DNA from: Psilocybe azurescens
Taxonomy: Eukaryota > Basidiomycota > Agaricomycetes > Agaricales > Agrocybaceae
Direction of reading: 5' to 3'
Length of the DNA: 64,000 nucleotides
Assembly: GCA_023853785.1 (NCBI GenBank)
Contig: JAJIRX010000500.1
Span: forward strand, 1,017,883-1,081,882
Part shown: positions 10,623 through 23,129 of the stretch, one piece after another
Numbering within the stretch: the first letter of the stretch is position 1
How the letters are laid out: each line of letters starts with the position of its first letter
Made by a program: the position numbers and the translations under genes
The notes under the pieces: generated by a model
Databases searched by the model: none
Told to the model about the DNA's origin: nothing
What the model saw: only the letters and a program-made list of their open reading frames with translations

Positions 10623-12895
10623 TCACGCATTGGTAATTAGATATGCCACAGTATCGTGAGCGGCAACGCTAATAGAAAAACTTGACGAAGCACTATATGT
10701 TCCAGAAAGATCAGTGCCTGCCCACATATCATGTACCTTGAAGTTTCCAGTCTTTCCTAGTCCTGGAACGTTCGAGAAGGTGAATTGTTTCGTCGCAGTG
10801 GCCGATGAAGTGTTAATTATGAAAACATGAACTCCTTTCGTAGAGTTACCAGAATAGTACTCCGGGGGCGAGGTAGTCGGCATCGAAGTGAAAGGCGGTA
10901 AAGGGCATAGCAGATGTACCAATTGTTGCATCTTGGTGGAATGCGAGCAGTTCGGCGTTTTTAACAATAGCCAGTTGGGCGGTGGTCAGAAGGCTCATCT
11001 AAAATAGGAACGATTATCAGGGAGGTTTAAAATGTCTGGCAGGAGAACTCACGTCTGTTCCCCTGTAATGCGACAGTTTAGATTGAATAATTCAGGCATG
11101 GAGGTCAGATTTCACTCACAAAAGAATCGGACTCTTCAAGAAAGCCCATGCAGCGAAGTGGGTTCGTTGCTCTTGGATTGTCAAAGCTCCGTTTCCTACA
11201 CCAGTCGTCAAAAACAATGGTAAGAAACTATACTCATCAAGTTGACCTATTTCACGAACCAATTTCCATCATATCCATATCATTGTGAGCCCAGAAGTTG
11301 ACGGAAGACAAATGAGCGACGTTCGTGGTTATAATGCTGGTAATATAAGACCAGGTAGGGCTGGAACAGTGTGTTCAATAATTCAAATCTATTATGGTGA
11401 CACACGGCAGGGATTGATTAAGTACCTTGAATCGCCCGACATTCTCCAAGAGTGTCCCTATTCGTTTCGTTTGAACAGCGGACTCTATAATCAAATTTAA
11501 AAGACTTACAACGCGTGCGCCCCAGTCCCAGACGTTATCTGCACCCCAGATGCACAATTCAAACTGGATGGGGCGAGATACGGTAGCCAGAGCAGCCCTG
11601 GAGTTTGATAGAATTGAACATAGACGCTTAGAGAATTATTCAGCCTGATGCGTACGTCATTTGGCGATAGCGAATGGCAGAATTCGAATTGCTTTGAAGA
11701 GATCATACGTCAAAGATGAGTGTTACATGAACTGGACTCAAATGGCTCACTAGTAGTCATTTCCTTGAGGTGTCTGCATGAACCTGTCAGTCTGTTTATC
11801 AGAATTGTTAGGTTAAACATTCACTGACTCCACTGTCAGTCCAGTTACTCGGGACATTGCAATTATCTGTGCAAATATACATTAGGAATGGCAATTTCAG
11901 GCCCAGTAAATTTTTTGTCAGGATCACCATATTTCAAGTAATCGATACCCCAGTCATTGAAAGTGGCGGCATCAATGGCTTCGTGTCCTAACGACCCAGG
12001 AAAGCCGGCGCATGTCGCAGTTCCGGCGTCACTGTAAGCCGTCAATACAGAAGAGCTACTATACGAAATAGAAATACGATCCCAGCTCACCTGTATATAC
12101 CAATCTTCAATCCCAAGTTGTGAATTTGAGTCGCTAGTCCACTGATTCCGTTGGGAAATTTTGTGGCATCGGGGACAATACGTTGTGTGGTTGAATTGCG
12201 ACCCATTTGTGCCCAACAATCCTGTGAGTGTCGATCAGAAGGGAAATAAGTGTAAGATAAAAGGAGCCTAACATCGATATTGACGTATTGGTATCCCGCA
12301 TCCTTGAGCCCGAGAGAAATGAACTGGTTAGCCGCTGCTAGAATCTTGGCCTCATTGATGTCTAAGGGATCAATGTTAAATTTGAAAATTTGAATGTCGA
12401 ATTCCCTTACTTCCGCCGTAAGCATTCCAGGAATTCCATCTGTTTTGTATATTATCTGTTTAGTGAAGTTCAGGGACCAAGTATCAAGAAATTTACCCTA
12501 ACGCTGGCAACTTTCCCGTGAGAGTAGACGGTGGGGTAGTGGGAGCCGTTGCTGCGATGCCCGTCAAGGTTCCAGTAGGCTTACTGGAAGTAATTGTTGT
12601 AGTCCCTGGCTTCGATGTCGTGGTTGCACCAGCAACAGTCGAGCTTTGAGGCGCAGACGACCCACTAGCACCAGAAGACTGTTGGCACTGCGAGTAGTAT
12701 TGGTTTGAGTAAGTACACGCCCACCTGAACGGTTGAAATGTTTAAAAAGACATGTAAAGAAAATTATGTTCTCGCTCACCCAGAAGAACAAGTTGTATCT
12801 CCAGTCCAGCCCTGGCCTCCGCACTGTCCGTAAGGCGGAGACTGAGCAAGGACAATTGCGGCAAGCGTGAAAACAACCAATGTAGTCTTGTGCAT
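10623..12895 (-). CDS. GH27 alpha-galactosidase with N-terminal CBM1
   Basis: This secreted enzyme should release terminal alpha-1,6-galactose from galactomannan or raffinose-type sugars while tethered to cellulose. The start at 12895 gives the signal peptide [20 protein letters not shown] fungal CBM1 follows ([11 protein letters not shown], then SNQYYSQC, with the usual Cys and aromatic residues), then a Ser/Thr-rich linker (12560-12700). The GH27 barrel comprises [51 protein letters not shown] (nucleophile Asp), [33 protein letters not shown] and [15 protein letters not shown]. The C-terminal beta domain ends [14 protein letters not shown]. About nine introns, some with tiny exons. GH27 enzymes with CBM1 are uncommon but known in Agaricomycetes. 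Confidence 0.92.
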
Positions 12896-14148
12896 TTCGA
12901 TAAATTCAAGTGGAGCCAGATCAGACCTGCGAATGGGAAGTACGATACCTCATTATCTGCTAGTTTATAAGCTACAAAGGTAGTCCAAAATTACTCACAA
13001 AAGGCATTTTCTCGGGGAGTAGACTAGAAGCGCTGCACATGTGAGGTTTTTCGTGTTGTAGGACGCCTTGAAACCCTTTGACTGCGCTTCGGAGCTCACT
13101 TGAAGAAGTTGGACCCCTCGACCGCAGCAGAAAGTGCAGAAAACTAGCAAAGTGTTATAACATATGCCGAGAGGTTTAAGATTCAGTACAGTAATGCAAC
13201 ATATATGCAAGTTAAACCAAGCTAGAGTTTGCTAACATCTGTTGTTGTCGGGGAGGGGTCACCGGAAAATCTTTGATAGGTCGGCGGCCGTCTGCTAGAA
13301 GGTATCATAGATGGTTCCACCATTTAAACACAAGAAGACCTATGCTTCCACCAACTAGTTATGATGCTTTGCATGAAGTCACAATGGGCAGTGGCTTGTG
13401 GACGTGCTTCGGATGCCATCCGAAAAACGTCCGAGAGGTAAACACATTCAAAGAAAAATGAAGAAAAGACGAGTGAAAAAACAGATTAATTCAGTCAGAA
13501 TCGGGCTTTCTGGGCCAAAGCTGTAAGTGCCAGATGCGTTAAGGCTCATGACTGTATGATAGCAAGAGTGAAGTTGGAGGGGAGCAGCAACAGGTCGAGA
13601 TGAAAGGCCTATCCGTGGGTAAATAGCCCGCCGGGACATGTGGTCCGATGCACCTCTGCTCTTGCCGGGTACAGTCACCACATCTTTGGCCACATCAGCT
13701 GCTCGTTCTCGGTCGTTTGTATTGCATTTGAATTATGCGCCTACTTCAGTACTTCAGTACAGACGTCTCTGTCTGAAGTCGGCTGGTATGAGCTGGTAAG
13801 TAAGTCAAAACGTGGAGCCTACACGCTGGGGCCTGTACTAGTCAAACGAACACGGGCGCTAAGTGCTATAAACCCCGAGTCCCTTCCACCAGGTATTCCG
13901 TCGTGTACAAAACGACAAGTACGTGTAGGTCCCAGTATCTATTTTTGACTATTATTCTAACTCTATTTCGTCGTTGTTTAGATTGCTGTTCCAGTTTATC
14001 GTTCTTGAAGGCGTGCAATCGGCCTGTACAAATTGCAACAAAAAGATTACATACAACTTATATACATTCAACAGATATCAAGCTACATTATCTATAAAAA
14101 GAGGGGTATACAACGATCCATACTCAAGTCCATTATCCTGGTCACTCA
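12896..14148. other. Intergenic, alpha-galactosidase promoter and receptor 3' side
   Basis: I found no supportable gene here. Short frames at 13448-13693 (minus) and 13640-13948 (plus) lack domain features. Small local repeats occur at 13746-13762 (CTTCAGTA twice). Confidence 0.45.
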
Positions 14149-15818
14149 TCACCTCGAGGGCAACCTCCCCAATTCAACCTCTTCTTCAAGCTCCCGGCTT
14201 CTCGCTTTACTGTGTCCGTCTTGTTCCGTACTAGAGTCTGGCAAGGTCACTCTATTCACCGAAAGAACAAGCGACGGCGCTCGCCCGACTGATACATATG
14301 GGCGTTTTCCAAAGAGCACCGACTCGGGTCTCGTGGTAAGCAAGAGTATCACGTTGCATGCCCCGCTGAGCCCATACAGCGCGGTGACAGCCAGCGTCGA
14401 TGTCGCAGAGATCCTATTCTCGCCTCCGTGGCTCTCCTGAACGAAGCCAATCCATCGCACGACACTCAGGGGCAGGATCAAAATGCAGTAAACCAGGGGG
14501 TATCTACAGCAGTAAATCGGAGCAAGGAAAATGCAAACAGGAGTAGAGTGAGGTCAGTAGCTGTTTCTAATGCAGAAAGGAGCGGCAGAAGTCAATAACT
14601 TACAAAAGCATGATCAAGGATCGACGTCGGATGCCCCTGAGTGAGGGATCTGCATTCACATCTGCACACTGCCAATGAAGCTTCCACCAGAAGTCATCGT
14701 CGAAAACAATGTTCCCTCGACTCCATAGGTACAGTGGAACATATACCACAATTGAAAACAGGAGGGTGATCCAGAACCAGAAATATTCACCCCATATCCG
14801 GAGTTGGAGGTAGTCTTTGCTGATCCAGCACCAATACTGAGTGCGAGTACGGTGCAGTGAGCAAGAATAAAATAGGGCATGACGTATAATAAACTCACAG
14901 GTGTTGGGGCCTGAAATCTGGATTTATCGGCCCCTCGATTGAGCGTGTTCCCGAGGATCACCATGAGTATCACGAAGAGCCAAGTAATTGAGACAACGAT
15001 TGTCGTTATACGCATCGATCTCACGCCTTTTCCGAGCCATATTCCGAATGAAGGTATAGGCGGCAATTGTCTTCAAAATAATGAGTTTATAAGTGTCTCG
15101 GTTTTTGTGCTATTCAATAAGATTGCTTACAAGTGTTGCAATTGCAACACCCGTCTCTCCAAGTTGCTGGACTATGCCTGCAGAAAGTTCAGCTAGAAGA
15201 ATCCGGCAAGAAGAATTCTGATCGGACACAGCGACTAACCTTGCGCATTACAGAAGTGTCCAATTTGCACCCTTCCGTCATGTACCCATTTGACGTCCAT
15301 AACGGCACCAATAGCTTGCAGGACATCGGCAGAGAATAATGAAAACTATAACGCTACTTCAGATATAGTACTCCATTAAGCAGAGCGGAAAGTGATTCCT
15401 ACCATAAGGAGGTCCGTAGGCTCTTGGAAAATACGACCTCGTTCCATGTTTGTGCCGCTCTTGAAGTGCAACCTAAAAACATTTCTCTGCGGAAAGCATA
15501 TGAATGTCAGACCAATCACTCTAAAAGACATGTGTGTAGACCGGTCTGCTCACAGCGATGATCGTCCAAACATAAGCTACTGCGACCAAAGAGATTATGC
15601 CCGCCTGAGACACGACCTACGCAACAGATTGATTTAATTGATCAACAACGAACTGATGCTCCAAGTTTAATATACTCCAAGATATTTACCGTTAGACCGA
15701 TACTTTCTCCTCGTGTCAAACAGTGCAGAGTGGTGTGGATCGAGGAGCTGCTAGTGGAGATCGCATACTGCTCCGGCGTGCATATGATTCCGTTGGGCAG
15801 ATGACCTGTGCCGTCCAT
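14149..15818 (-). CDS. Seven-helix receptor, fungal Git3/cAMP-receptor-like
   Basis: This is probably a plasma-membrane G-protein-coupled receptor of the large basidiomycete group related to the glucose receptor Git3 and Dictyostelium cAMP receptors; the ligand is unknown. Segments in order are: AGIISLVAVAYVWTIIAV (TM1), FSLFSADVLQAIGAVM followed by KWVHDGRVQIGHFCNAQG (TM2 and first loop), QQLGETGVAIATL (TM3), MRITTIVVSITWLFVILMVI (TM4), YWCWISKDYLQLRIWGEY then FWFWITLLFSIVVYVPLYLW (TM5), PLVYCILILPLSVVRWIGF (TM6), and a last helix with ALYGLSGACNVILLLTTR (TM7). A short polar tail ends at 14149. At least six introns. At 15041-15050 the frame breaks between TAAYTFI-like and WLGKGVRS segments, so one base looks extra or two missing. 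The start at 15818 is a choice; 15860 is an alternative. Confidence 0.68.
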
Positions 15819-17398
15819 CAGACTCGGCAGTCGGAATGTTTGTGCGACTCGGACGGGCAAGCGCCAGTGAAAAGAAGACTCAAAGAATCAACGATGGGGG
15901 CGTCCGAGGAAGAAGGGATATACAACGATGTAGTACGACTGCAGGTATATATACACGCTTGCCCAGCGCTTGATATTAATACACCGCCCCATAAAGGCAC
16001 AATTTCTTGGGGCCGATGGGATAAAAGGAAAAGAGACGGAAACGACAAGGGCCAGGGTCTTCAATCAACGCTGTCACACACACAGAGAGTACTGGCACAG
16101 CAATTAGTACTGTCCCATTCATTTCGGACTTGTAAAAAAAAGCTTGAATGTAGGGTGAATGGATGTCGGAGGGAGTCTGGGGATCCTAGCACTGGTAACA
16201 AATCAAGCTCGATATCATGATGATTGTTGGAAGGTTGAACATCAGCGCCGGATTCATATCATGATGCAGCACAAGCGCCTTGCAAAAAGCCTTCAAGTTT
16301 AACTGCGATCACCTGTCTGACGACTCAGGCCTTAGCATTATGTCAAAGCCATGTCATGGGGAAGCGGTGTTGTTATTCTATAGTGAGGAACGTCGCCCTT
16401 GTACTGGTAATTGAATACCGTAGATTCGTTGTGTTAATGTCTTCAGTGAACCATCATTCCATTGGGTGTGAGTGCTTCGTCCAGAAAAGTGAGTGATGAA
16501 GAAGAACGTTCCATATTTCTTCGGAAACTTCATTAAAATGGGGAGATAGAGCATGCCGACCCTTTCGGTTCCCAGCCTCCCAGAGGGGATTATGTCAATG
16601 TTCTGCGGTGGTGCCTAACACGTGAAGCCTTCCTTACTCTAGGGCCTGCAGTGCCTGCACAATGTCGTGAATCGAAAGCAGAACATCCTTGCAGAGGATT
16701 TGTGAATCTAGTTGAGGATGTTATTTTCCCAGTCGTCGCAAAAACAAAAACGCGTGGTCGACATTGACATCATCGTTTGGTTAACGGGTTGGCGACCGAC
16801 GACGGGTGGTGGTGGAGCGGAGACAGCTGGCTGTGATGCATCATTTCGGGCCAGAGGACGGCCTAGTACGGCTTGTCGGCATGCTTAGAGTGCAGTCATC
16901 GTGACCGGTTGACGACACCGTTGACCAAAGCCTGGTGGTTCCGTTCTATGCCTTCTCGGACGATCTACGAGAGAGTCTCAGTATCAATCGCTTCCCAGTT
17001 ACTTTTCTTCCAGCTCGACAGTGACAGCTTTGACTTGAACAAAGTCTTGGTGTCTTCTAGCTTAAATGACACTAATATCGCAGAATGCCGCAGGTCATGT
17101 TGGGCGGTTTGAACTTCCCAGGGATCTGAGATTATGTCAATGATGCACAAATAATACCGGCACATGCTCGCCGTTCTCACCACTTTGACCATTTCTGTCC
17201 ATGAACAGTTGTTTTTGATTTCCAAGAGGGTTTAGTTACGTTCTTCCCGGCCTTTCGACACGCCTTTGACGCTGGCGGGCTACGGGCTGCAGACCGTAAT
17301 CCTGACATCACGGTCTCCTTAAAATTAACCCTGCTCGAGATTTTTTCGCTTTAACCTCGCTTCCCTCCCTCTCATCTCTTCTCGTCCGTTCGCCGTCG
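15819..17398. other. Long spacer between receptor and copper radical oxidase
   Basis: These 1.6 kb hold no gene I can support. They contain the divergent promoters of the receptor and the oxidase, with a pyrimidine-rich stretch at 17360-17400 just before the oxidase start. Frames at 15723-16220 and 16873-17112 have no family features. Confidence 0.45.
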
Positions 17399-20036
17399 AT
17401 GGGGCACCTCCCTCTCTGCTCGTTGCTCTTAGTGTCCTCGCTCTCTGCAGCCGTCGGAGTATTGGGTCAATCTGCAACTACTCTGCCTGCTCCGGGTCAA
17501 CCTACGCGCACGGGAACTGTTGGAGGGTTCGAGCTCATTGGAAATAGTCTTGTCAGCGCACAGCAGGTGGGCATGAAGCATACTTCTACCTGGCACATCT
17601 CGCTAACGAGTCTCGCCACAGGTTTTCCTAGCCACACCGGACAAGGTCTTCTTCGTAGACAAAGTCGAAGGAAACCCCACTCAAATAAATGGGCACCCGG
17701 CTTGGGCGTCAGGTATGTAAACGAGGACGCGCTATACAGTGATCACGTTTAATTATTCAATACAGAATGGTCCCTTTCGTCCAATAACCAGAGGCCCATG
17801 GACGCCCTTACCAACACTTTCTGTGCTGTGAGTCCTTGGCTGGGTCACACAATGCCGATACTAATAGATTCTCGTCAGGGCGGAAATGTCCTCGGCAACG
17901 GAACATGGATGAACGTTGGAGGAAACCAGGCAATTACATATGGTGGACAACCTGCGGCGAGTCAGACTGGCGGAGGTGCATACGACGATCCAGACGGAAG
18001 ACAATCGTGAGCGGTTTAATTTTAGAATGACGCTTACACGTGTAGCTGAAGCAATTGGTCATAGGATAAGGTATAAATCTAAACGTGTTCCTATCGATGA
18101 ACGCAGAAGACTGATCAACAATATGAAGATTGTTAACACCTTGCGATGACGGAAGTTGTGACTGGACACTCTCGCCCAACCAAATTGATCAGCGCTGGTA
18201 TCCTACGGTGTGAGTTGTCTATTTTCGACCAAGTTCGCGGCTCAATATACCCGCTCTTAACTAGTGAAACACTTGAGGATGGTACCGCCATAATTGTGAG
18301 GAACTCCACAGATTGACTCCATAATTCATGTCTAATATAGACCTAAACCACAGTTAGGTGGATGTAGGAATGGAGGATACGTTAACGATGCGTCGCAGGA
18401 TAACCCAACATACGAATTCTTTCCTCCAAGGGGGACCCAATACTTTCTCCTATCCTCCAGAATACCCTTCCTGCGAATCTCTTCCCCCTCACCTGGCTAC
18501 TACCCTCTGGCAACCTCCTGATCCAGTCCAACTGGGCCACCGTAACACTGGACTACACGGCAAACGTCGAGACGCCACTTGATGATGTTCCCGATGCCGT
18601 ACGTGTGTATCCTGCAAGTGCAGGGAACATCATGCTCCCGCTGACCCCTGCGAACAATTACACCGCAACCATCCTCTTCTGTGGAGGCTCGAATGTACAG
18701 CCCAAGCAGTACGTGATATGTACTCCTATCGTCTATTTTTATCTCATTACTTCATTTCTATCTCCTTTCCGTTTTCCCTTGTCATGTTAGGTGGACCCAA
18801 AAGACATTCATTGTTCCAACATATCCAGCCTCGACCTCTTGCGTCAAGCTTACTCCAGACGTCTCAGGAAGCTACGTACAAGATGACGACCTACCCGACG
18901 CCCGCTCAATGGCGAACTTCATCGCCCTTCCTGATGGCAAGGTGCTAAATCTTAACGGTGCACGTTTAGGTAAATTGAACCCTTCCCCTGCCCATCCATA
19001 CACTCCTATCACGGTTTTGACTCACGAATTGCTGGGTATCTAGGAACGGCTGGATATGGCAATGACTCTTGGGCGATCGGTCATTCATACGCAACCAGCC
19101 CCGTCCTAACGCCTGTCATTTACGATCCAGCCGCTGCGGACGGTAGCAGATGGTCTTCAGATGGATTGCAATCGAGTACCGTGCCTCGGCTGTACCACTC
19201 TTCAGCCACACTGCTGCCTGACGGTAAGTAAATGCTCTGCGCTAGATCGTGCGAGGCTATTTTTAGAACTGAACTTGCATTTTGTTATTGTTAATCAGGG
19301 TCTGTGCTTGTTTCTGGGTCGAATCCCAACCCCGATTATACCGTTGGGCCGGATGTCGAGTTTCCAACTGAGTACCGCACGGAGATATTCTATCCACCCT
19401 ATTACAATAAAAGGCGCCCGCAACCCAAGGGAATCCTTGCTCAGTATTCATATGGGGGTCCTTCTTTTGATGTCGTGTTGGACTCGGACGATCTGTTCGG
19501 AGACGTGCAGAATCTCAACAAGACCAAAGTCGTGATCATCCGGACTGGGTTCTCGACCCATGCCATGGTAAGTCTCCTGTCACGCTCATACTAGCCCGTG
19601 TCCTATCAAACCCGACGTGTGTTGATCAATGTGTTTTGATTTCTGCTTGTAGAATATGGGTCAGCGGTACGTCGAGCTAGCGGCGACGTACACCGGATTT
19701 GCGGCGAACAACACGGGCGTGCTGCATGTATCGCAGCTTCCGCCCAACCCAGCGATCATCGCACCTGGGCCCGCGTTCATCTTCGTCGTCGTCAACGGTG
19801 TCCCCTCGGTGGGATTGCAGGTCATGCTGGGGTCCGGCGCGCTCGGGAAACAGCAAAAGCTCGCTGTGGCTGACCTGCCGTCCACCAACATCGTGCAAAG
19901 CTCGTCGTCCTCGGCCGATGGCGGCTCGAGTAAGAACACTAAAGATTCGGCTGGCGTAATGCTACGCTCGACTTCTGGGTGGATGCATGCCATCTGCTGC
20001 CTTCTCGTCGTCTTGTTAGCATCTGGACTATACTAG
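17399..20036 (+). CDS. Glyoxal-oxidase-like copper radical oxidase, GPI-anchored
   Basis: Copper radical oxidases (AA5_1) oxidise aldehydes such as glyoxal to acids and make H2O2 for ligninolytic peroxidases. The signal peptide is at the start (LLLVSSLSAAVGVLGQSATT). The beta-propeller contains DALTNTFCAGGNVLGNGTWM, GGGAYDDPDGRQS, PCDDGSCDWTLSPNQID, QRWYPTVETLEDGTAIIIGG and ATILFCGGSNV, whose Cys matches the residue that cross-links to the radical Tyr in this family. RLYHSSATLLPDGSVLVSGS supplies the Tyr and His ligands, and TGFSTHAMNMGQRYVEL the last His. The C-terminus (MLRSTSGWMHAICCLLVVLL) after a Ser-rich stretch looks like a GPI signal, so the enzyme is probably held at the membrane or wall. 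About nine introns; the one near 18006-18143 is longer and its acceptor is uncertain. Confidence 0.88.
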
Positions 20037-21926
20037 AAAGAAAGACGCTTATGTGAAGGCGAAAGGAGAAGAACGCTTCTCTGAGTTCCGCTCTCTCGCG
20101 ATACTTACATTCCTTCATTCTGTCTGCCTGCATTGCTTGGACACTTTTGACTTTTGGTTTTAGACATTCTTTGATTCTAACCTTTTCCAGTCGCCCTTTG
20201 TCACATTTTTAACATTCTTGCTACGCATCCATCCCATGAATCGGACTTTTCGGACTCTTGCTTTTTTTTTTGCTTTGAAAAGGATCATTTATTCATCCAT
20301 ACCCCTCTTTCTCTTATCCCCCTCACATTGTATTTAATTTCACGACAGCAACACGGACATCACCCTCACCCTCATCATCGATTATCACTAACGACTCTCG
20401 CCGCTACTTCATGAATGTTCCCTTCATATGACAATCTAGTATTTACCTACTACGTGTTGTATAAGCCACGTACATACTTAATGTCAGCTTGTAGACTACG
20501 TAACTACAAGTATTCTGGACTAACCTAATCTTGCTACTTGCTCCATGGTGCTATGCCCCTAATCACACAGGTAGCTGCAATTGGTCTTGGCGCTGTTCGT
20601 GTGTTATATTGTAAGAATAAGCGGCTGAATTTTGGAATAACAGTTGGGAAAGTTGTATGTGCGGTTATAGAGCGGGACTTGGGCTGCTTCAGACAAGGGT
20701 ATAGTGGTATAGCATAGTGCTCTGACTGGATGTATCAAGTACAAACAGATTGAATGAAAAGGGGCAGAATATTTCTTCTAGGCTGAGTGATTGCTTTTCT
20801 AACTATTGCTTTGATGCAGGCGGACTACCTTGTAAATCAGGCTTCGGCGCTCAAATTTGAATGGGTATGTGGTCGGCAAGCTGCTGTGTGCGCTCGCTCC
20901 TCGTACATAATAGTTTGGATAACGGAAAATTTTCTATATTTGCTAGGCGCTCACTGGCGCGTCGGATGATCGAGCTCTTGATACAATTTACTTAGCCAAT
21001 TAGAGGACCGAGTGTACAGCGCGCTGTTTTATCATCACTTATATTTTGTGAGGCGGATAATTCTGACAAGACGCTGTGTTTCATTGTGACTCCGCCTTAC
21101 CGTAAACATTCTGCAATTGATTGGATTGGTGGAAATCTTGGACGAGATTCTGAAGATAAATATAAATACATACTAGTCTGTACAAACGAATATGCCAAAG
21201 AGTGTTAATTTTATGGAGGAGTGTCTGTCCGAGTTACCTATGCGTGGTCAACTCTAACAAATGAGTATGGTGGTGGTGCTCGCGTTTGTATCCTCAATTG
21301 ACGTGATGAACGATGGCATATTTTCTAATTGGTAGAAAAAAAGAAGCGAAGTGGAAGGCTCAGCGTCGTTAAACACTTAGAAAAGACACTGCAATTGACG
21401 ATGCTTGCAAACTGAAGCCGGTTGAGAGAACGCGAGCGATCCGAAAACTTGGGAGAGTAAATATAGAGTTATATGTTATGCATTCGGGTCAGTCGGATGG
21501 GAAAATGAGCGCCATGGCTGAGCTACCTGGTGTGCGCCAGAGGCAAGCCTCCTTGCGTATAAATGTCGGGTTACATGGCTAACTTGCTCATGGGAAATGT
21601 CCAACAACGTCAGATGTCACTGGTATCTAAAGTAAGTTTTCCATGATGCTTGGAGCGTATATTTATCGATGGTTAAATTATGACATGCTAGTGGTAATCG
21701 TAGGTTATCTCACAAGACGACAAACAACTGGGTCTTCAGTGGACAGCGATCAAGACGCATCAGCCATTACGAAGAGTGATCGCAGTCAGCGACCAATAAT
21801 ACTACTAATACTACTACATGGCCAAAGTATAACAGATTAAGTAGAATGGACTGGGTTTTGACCGAGTTGCCCGAGATCACTTGTCTTATATAGTCAAACA
21901 AGCTTTATGACCCGCCGCTATGCGTC
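20037..21926. other. Gene-free spacer before the hairpin array
   Basis: This contains the oxidase 3' UTR and about 1.8 kb without a supported gene. Open frames are under 66 codons and unconserved. GC content falls toward the right. Confidence 0.45.
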
Positions 21927-22267
21927 GGGGGATTCGCTTCGCTCACCCCCTGTGCTTCACGGCAGGGTCAACAGCTTGCTGGGGGCTGCGCCCCCAGACC
22001 CCGCTTGTCGGCGCCCTGCGCCTCCTCATTGATAAATAAATAATACCAATCACAATCATAATGTCTTGGGGGAATGAGCTTCTCATCCCCCCCCTTCTTA
22101 TTGGCACTTCATGTCTCATTAAAAAATTAATAATAGCAGTCACTTATATAATGTTTTTAGGGGGGAATGAGCTTCGCTCATCCCCCTTGATTCACCTTCT
22201 CACTCAAAAATATACAATAATTGTCTTTTTCATGTGGGGAGGGGATGAGCTGCGCTCACCCCCTCCC
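21927..22267. repeat. Array of five GC-rich hairpins
   Basis: Five G-run/C-run hairpins stand in 341 bp. They are at 21927-21950 (imperfect), 21979-21997 (CTGGGGGC-TGC-GCCCCCAG, perfect 8-bp stem), 22068-22091, 22160-22186 (ATGAGC-TTC-GCTCAT flanked by G6 and C5) and 22236-22267 (TGAGC-TGC-GCTCA flanked by G-rich and C-rich arms). They share the core ATGAGC-TTC/TGC-GCTCAT between opposite G and C runs. The first and last are followed by the related tail TGCTTCACGGCAGGGTCAAC and TGCTTCACAGCCAGTTCAAC, so a unit longer than the hairpin was duplicated. No coding potential. Confidence 0.75.
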
Positions 22268-22499
22268 TTGCTTCACAGCCAGTTCAACAGCTTGCAGGAA
22301 TTGTTAAACTCCACTATGGAGACACACAGCACCTACATAGTCAAATTATATATACTCACAGTCAATAACAGTCAATATTTCTGGCCTTATCTAAACAGTG
22401 AACAAATACAAATATATATATATAGAACTGTACATTCAGTGATCATTAAATATTCCTTTGCTTTGCAAATCTGAAGCTAAAATTTCAAATTATATTAGA

Positions 22500-22945
22500 C
22501 CCACTCCAACTAATGCACAGTATTTTTGTCACCATGCCTGTTTTAATATCCATACACCTGCCAATGTCCACTCCCAATCAATCATCATCCTACTTTATAT
22601 CTTATACAATACTGCACTACTCATTCACTACCCACAAATCACCTCATATGCACAGAACCTGCAGCATTGTGCCACTTTAAATTTCATACCTTACACTCAT
22701 CCTCTTCACAATCAAAATAGTCCTGCAAATTAATCACATCAATGTACAATCTATTGTATATTAAAATTTAAATGCCAATTCTCACACACAATACTTAACA
22801 GTGTGTTTATTTTTACATGTATAAACCACATGAGAGCTTTATCCTCAGAAAAACAAAAATACCACTTGTAGAACACAGTAGACTGCCTATTTTTAATTAG
22901 GAAATCATATCCCAGTGTTCTCTCTTGGCCCACATCTTTTATTTA
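22500..22945. repeat. Diverged AT-rich direct repeat, copy 1
   Basis: This block recurs at 23130-23605 (offset about 647-658 bp). Matching landmarks are TCCTGCAAATTAATCACAT (22721 and 23368), GACTGCCTATTTT (22881 and 23539), the TTCACAATTAAAATAG-like block just before them, and CACATCTTTTATT against TACATCTTTATTA at the right ends. The plus strand is G-poor and contains no CpG. Confidence 0.65.
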
Positions 22946-23129
22946 AATAGCATTTACACACTCACAAATCCCTCTATTGCTATATATCAGTCATAAAGCT
23001 TGCCAGTGCAGTGCCCTTGCACCTTGCTAAGTTAGTGCTGCACACTTCCATACTACATATAACATAAACATTTCATCCTTTACCCTTTCTAAGTCTAATG
23101 AAAATTATGTGAAAATGTCACAACAAAGC

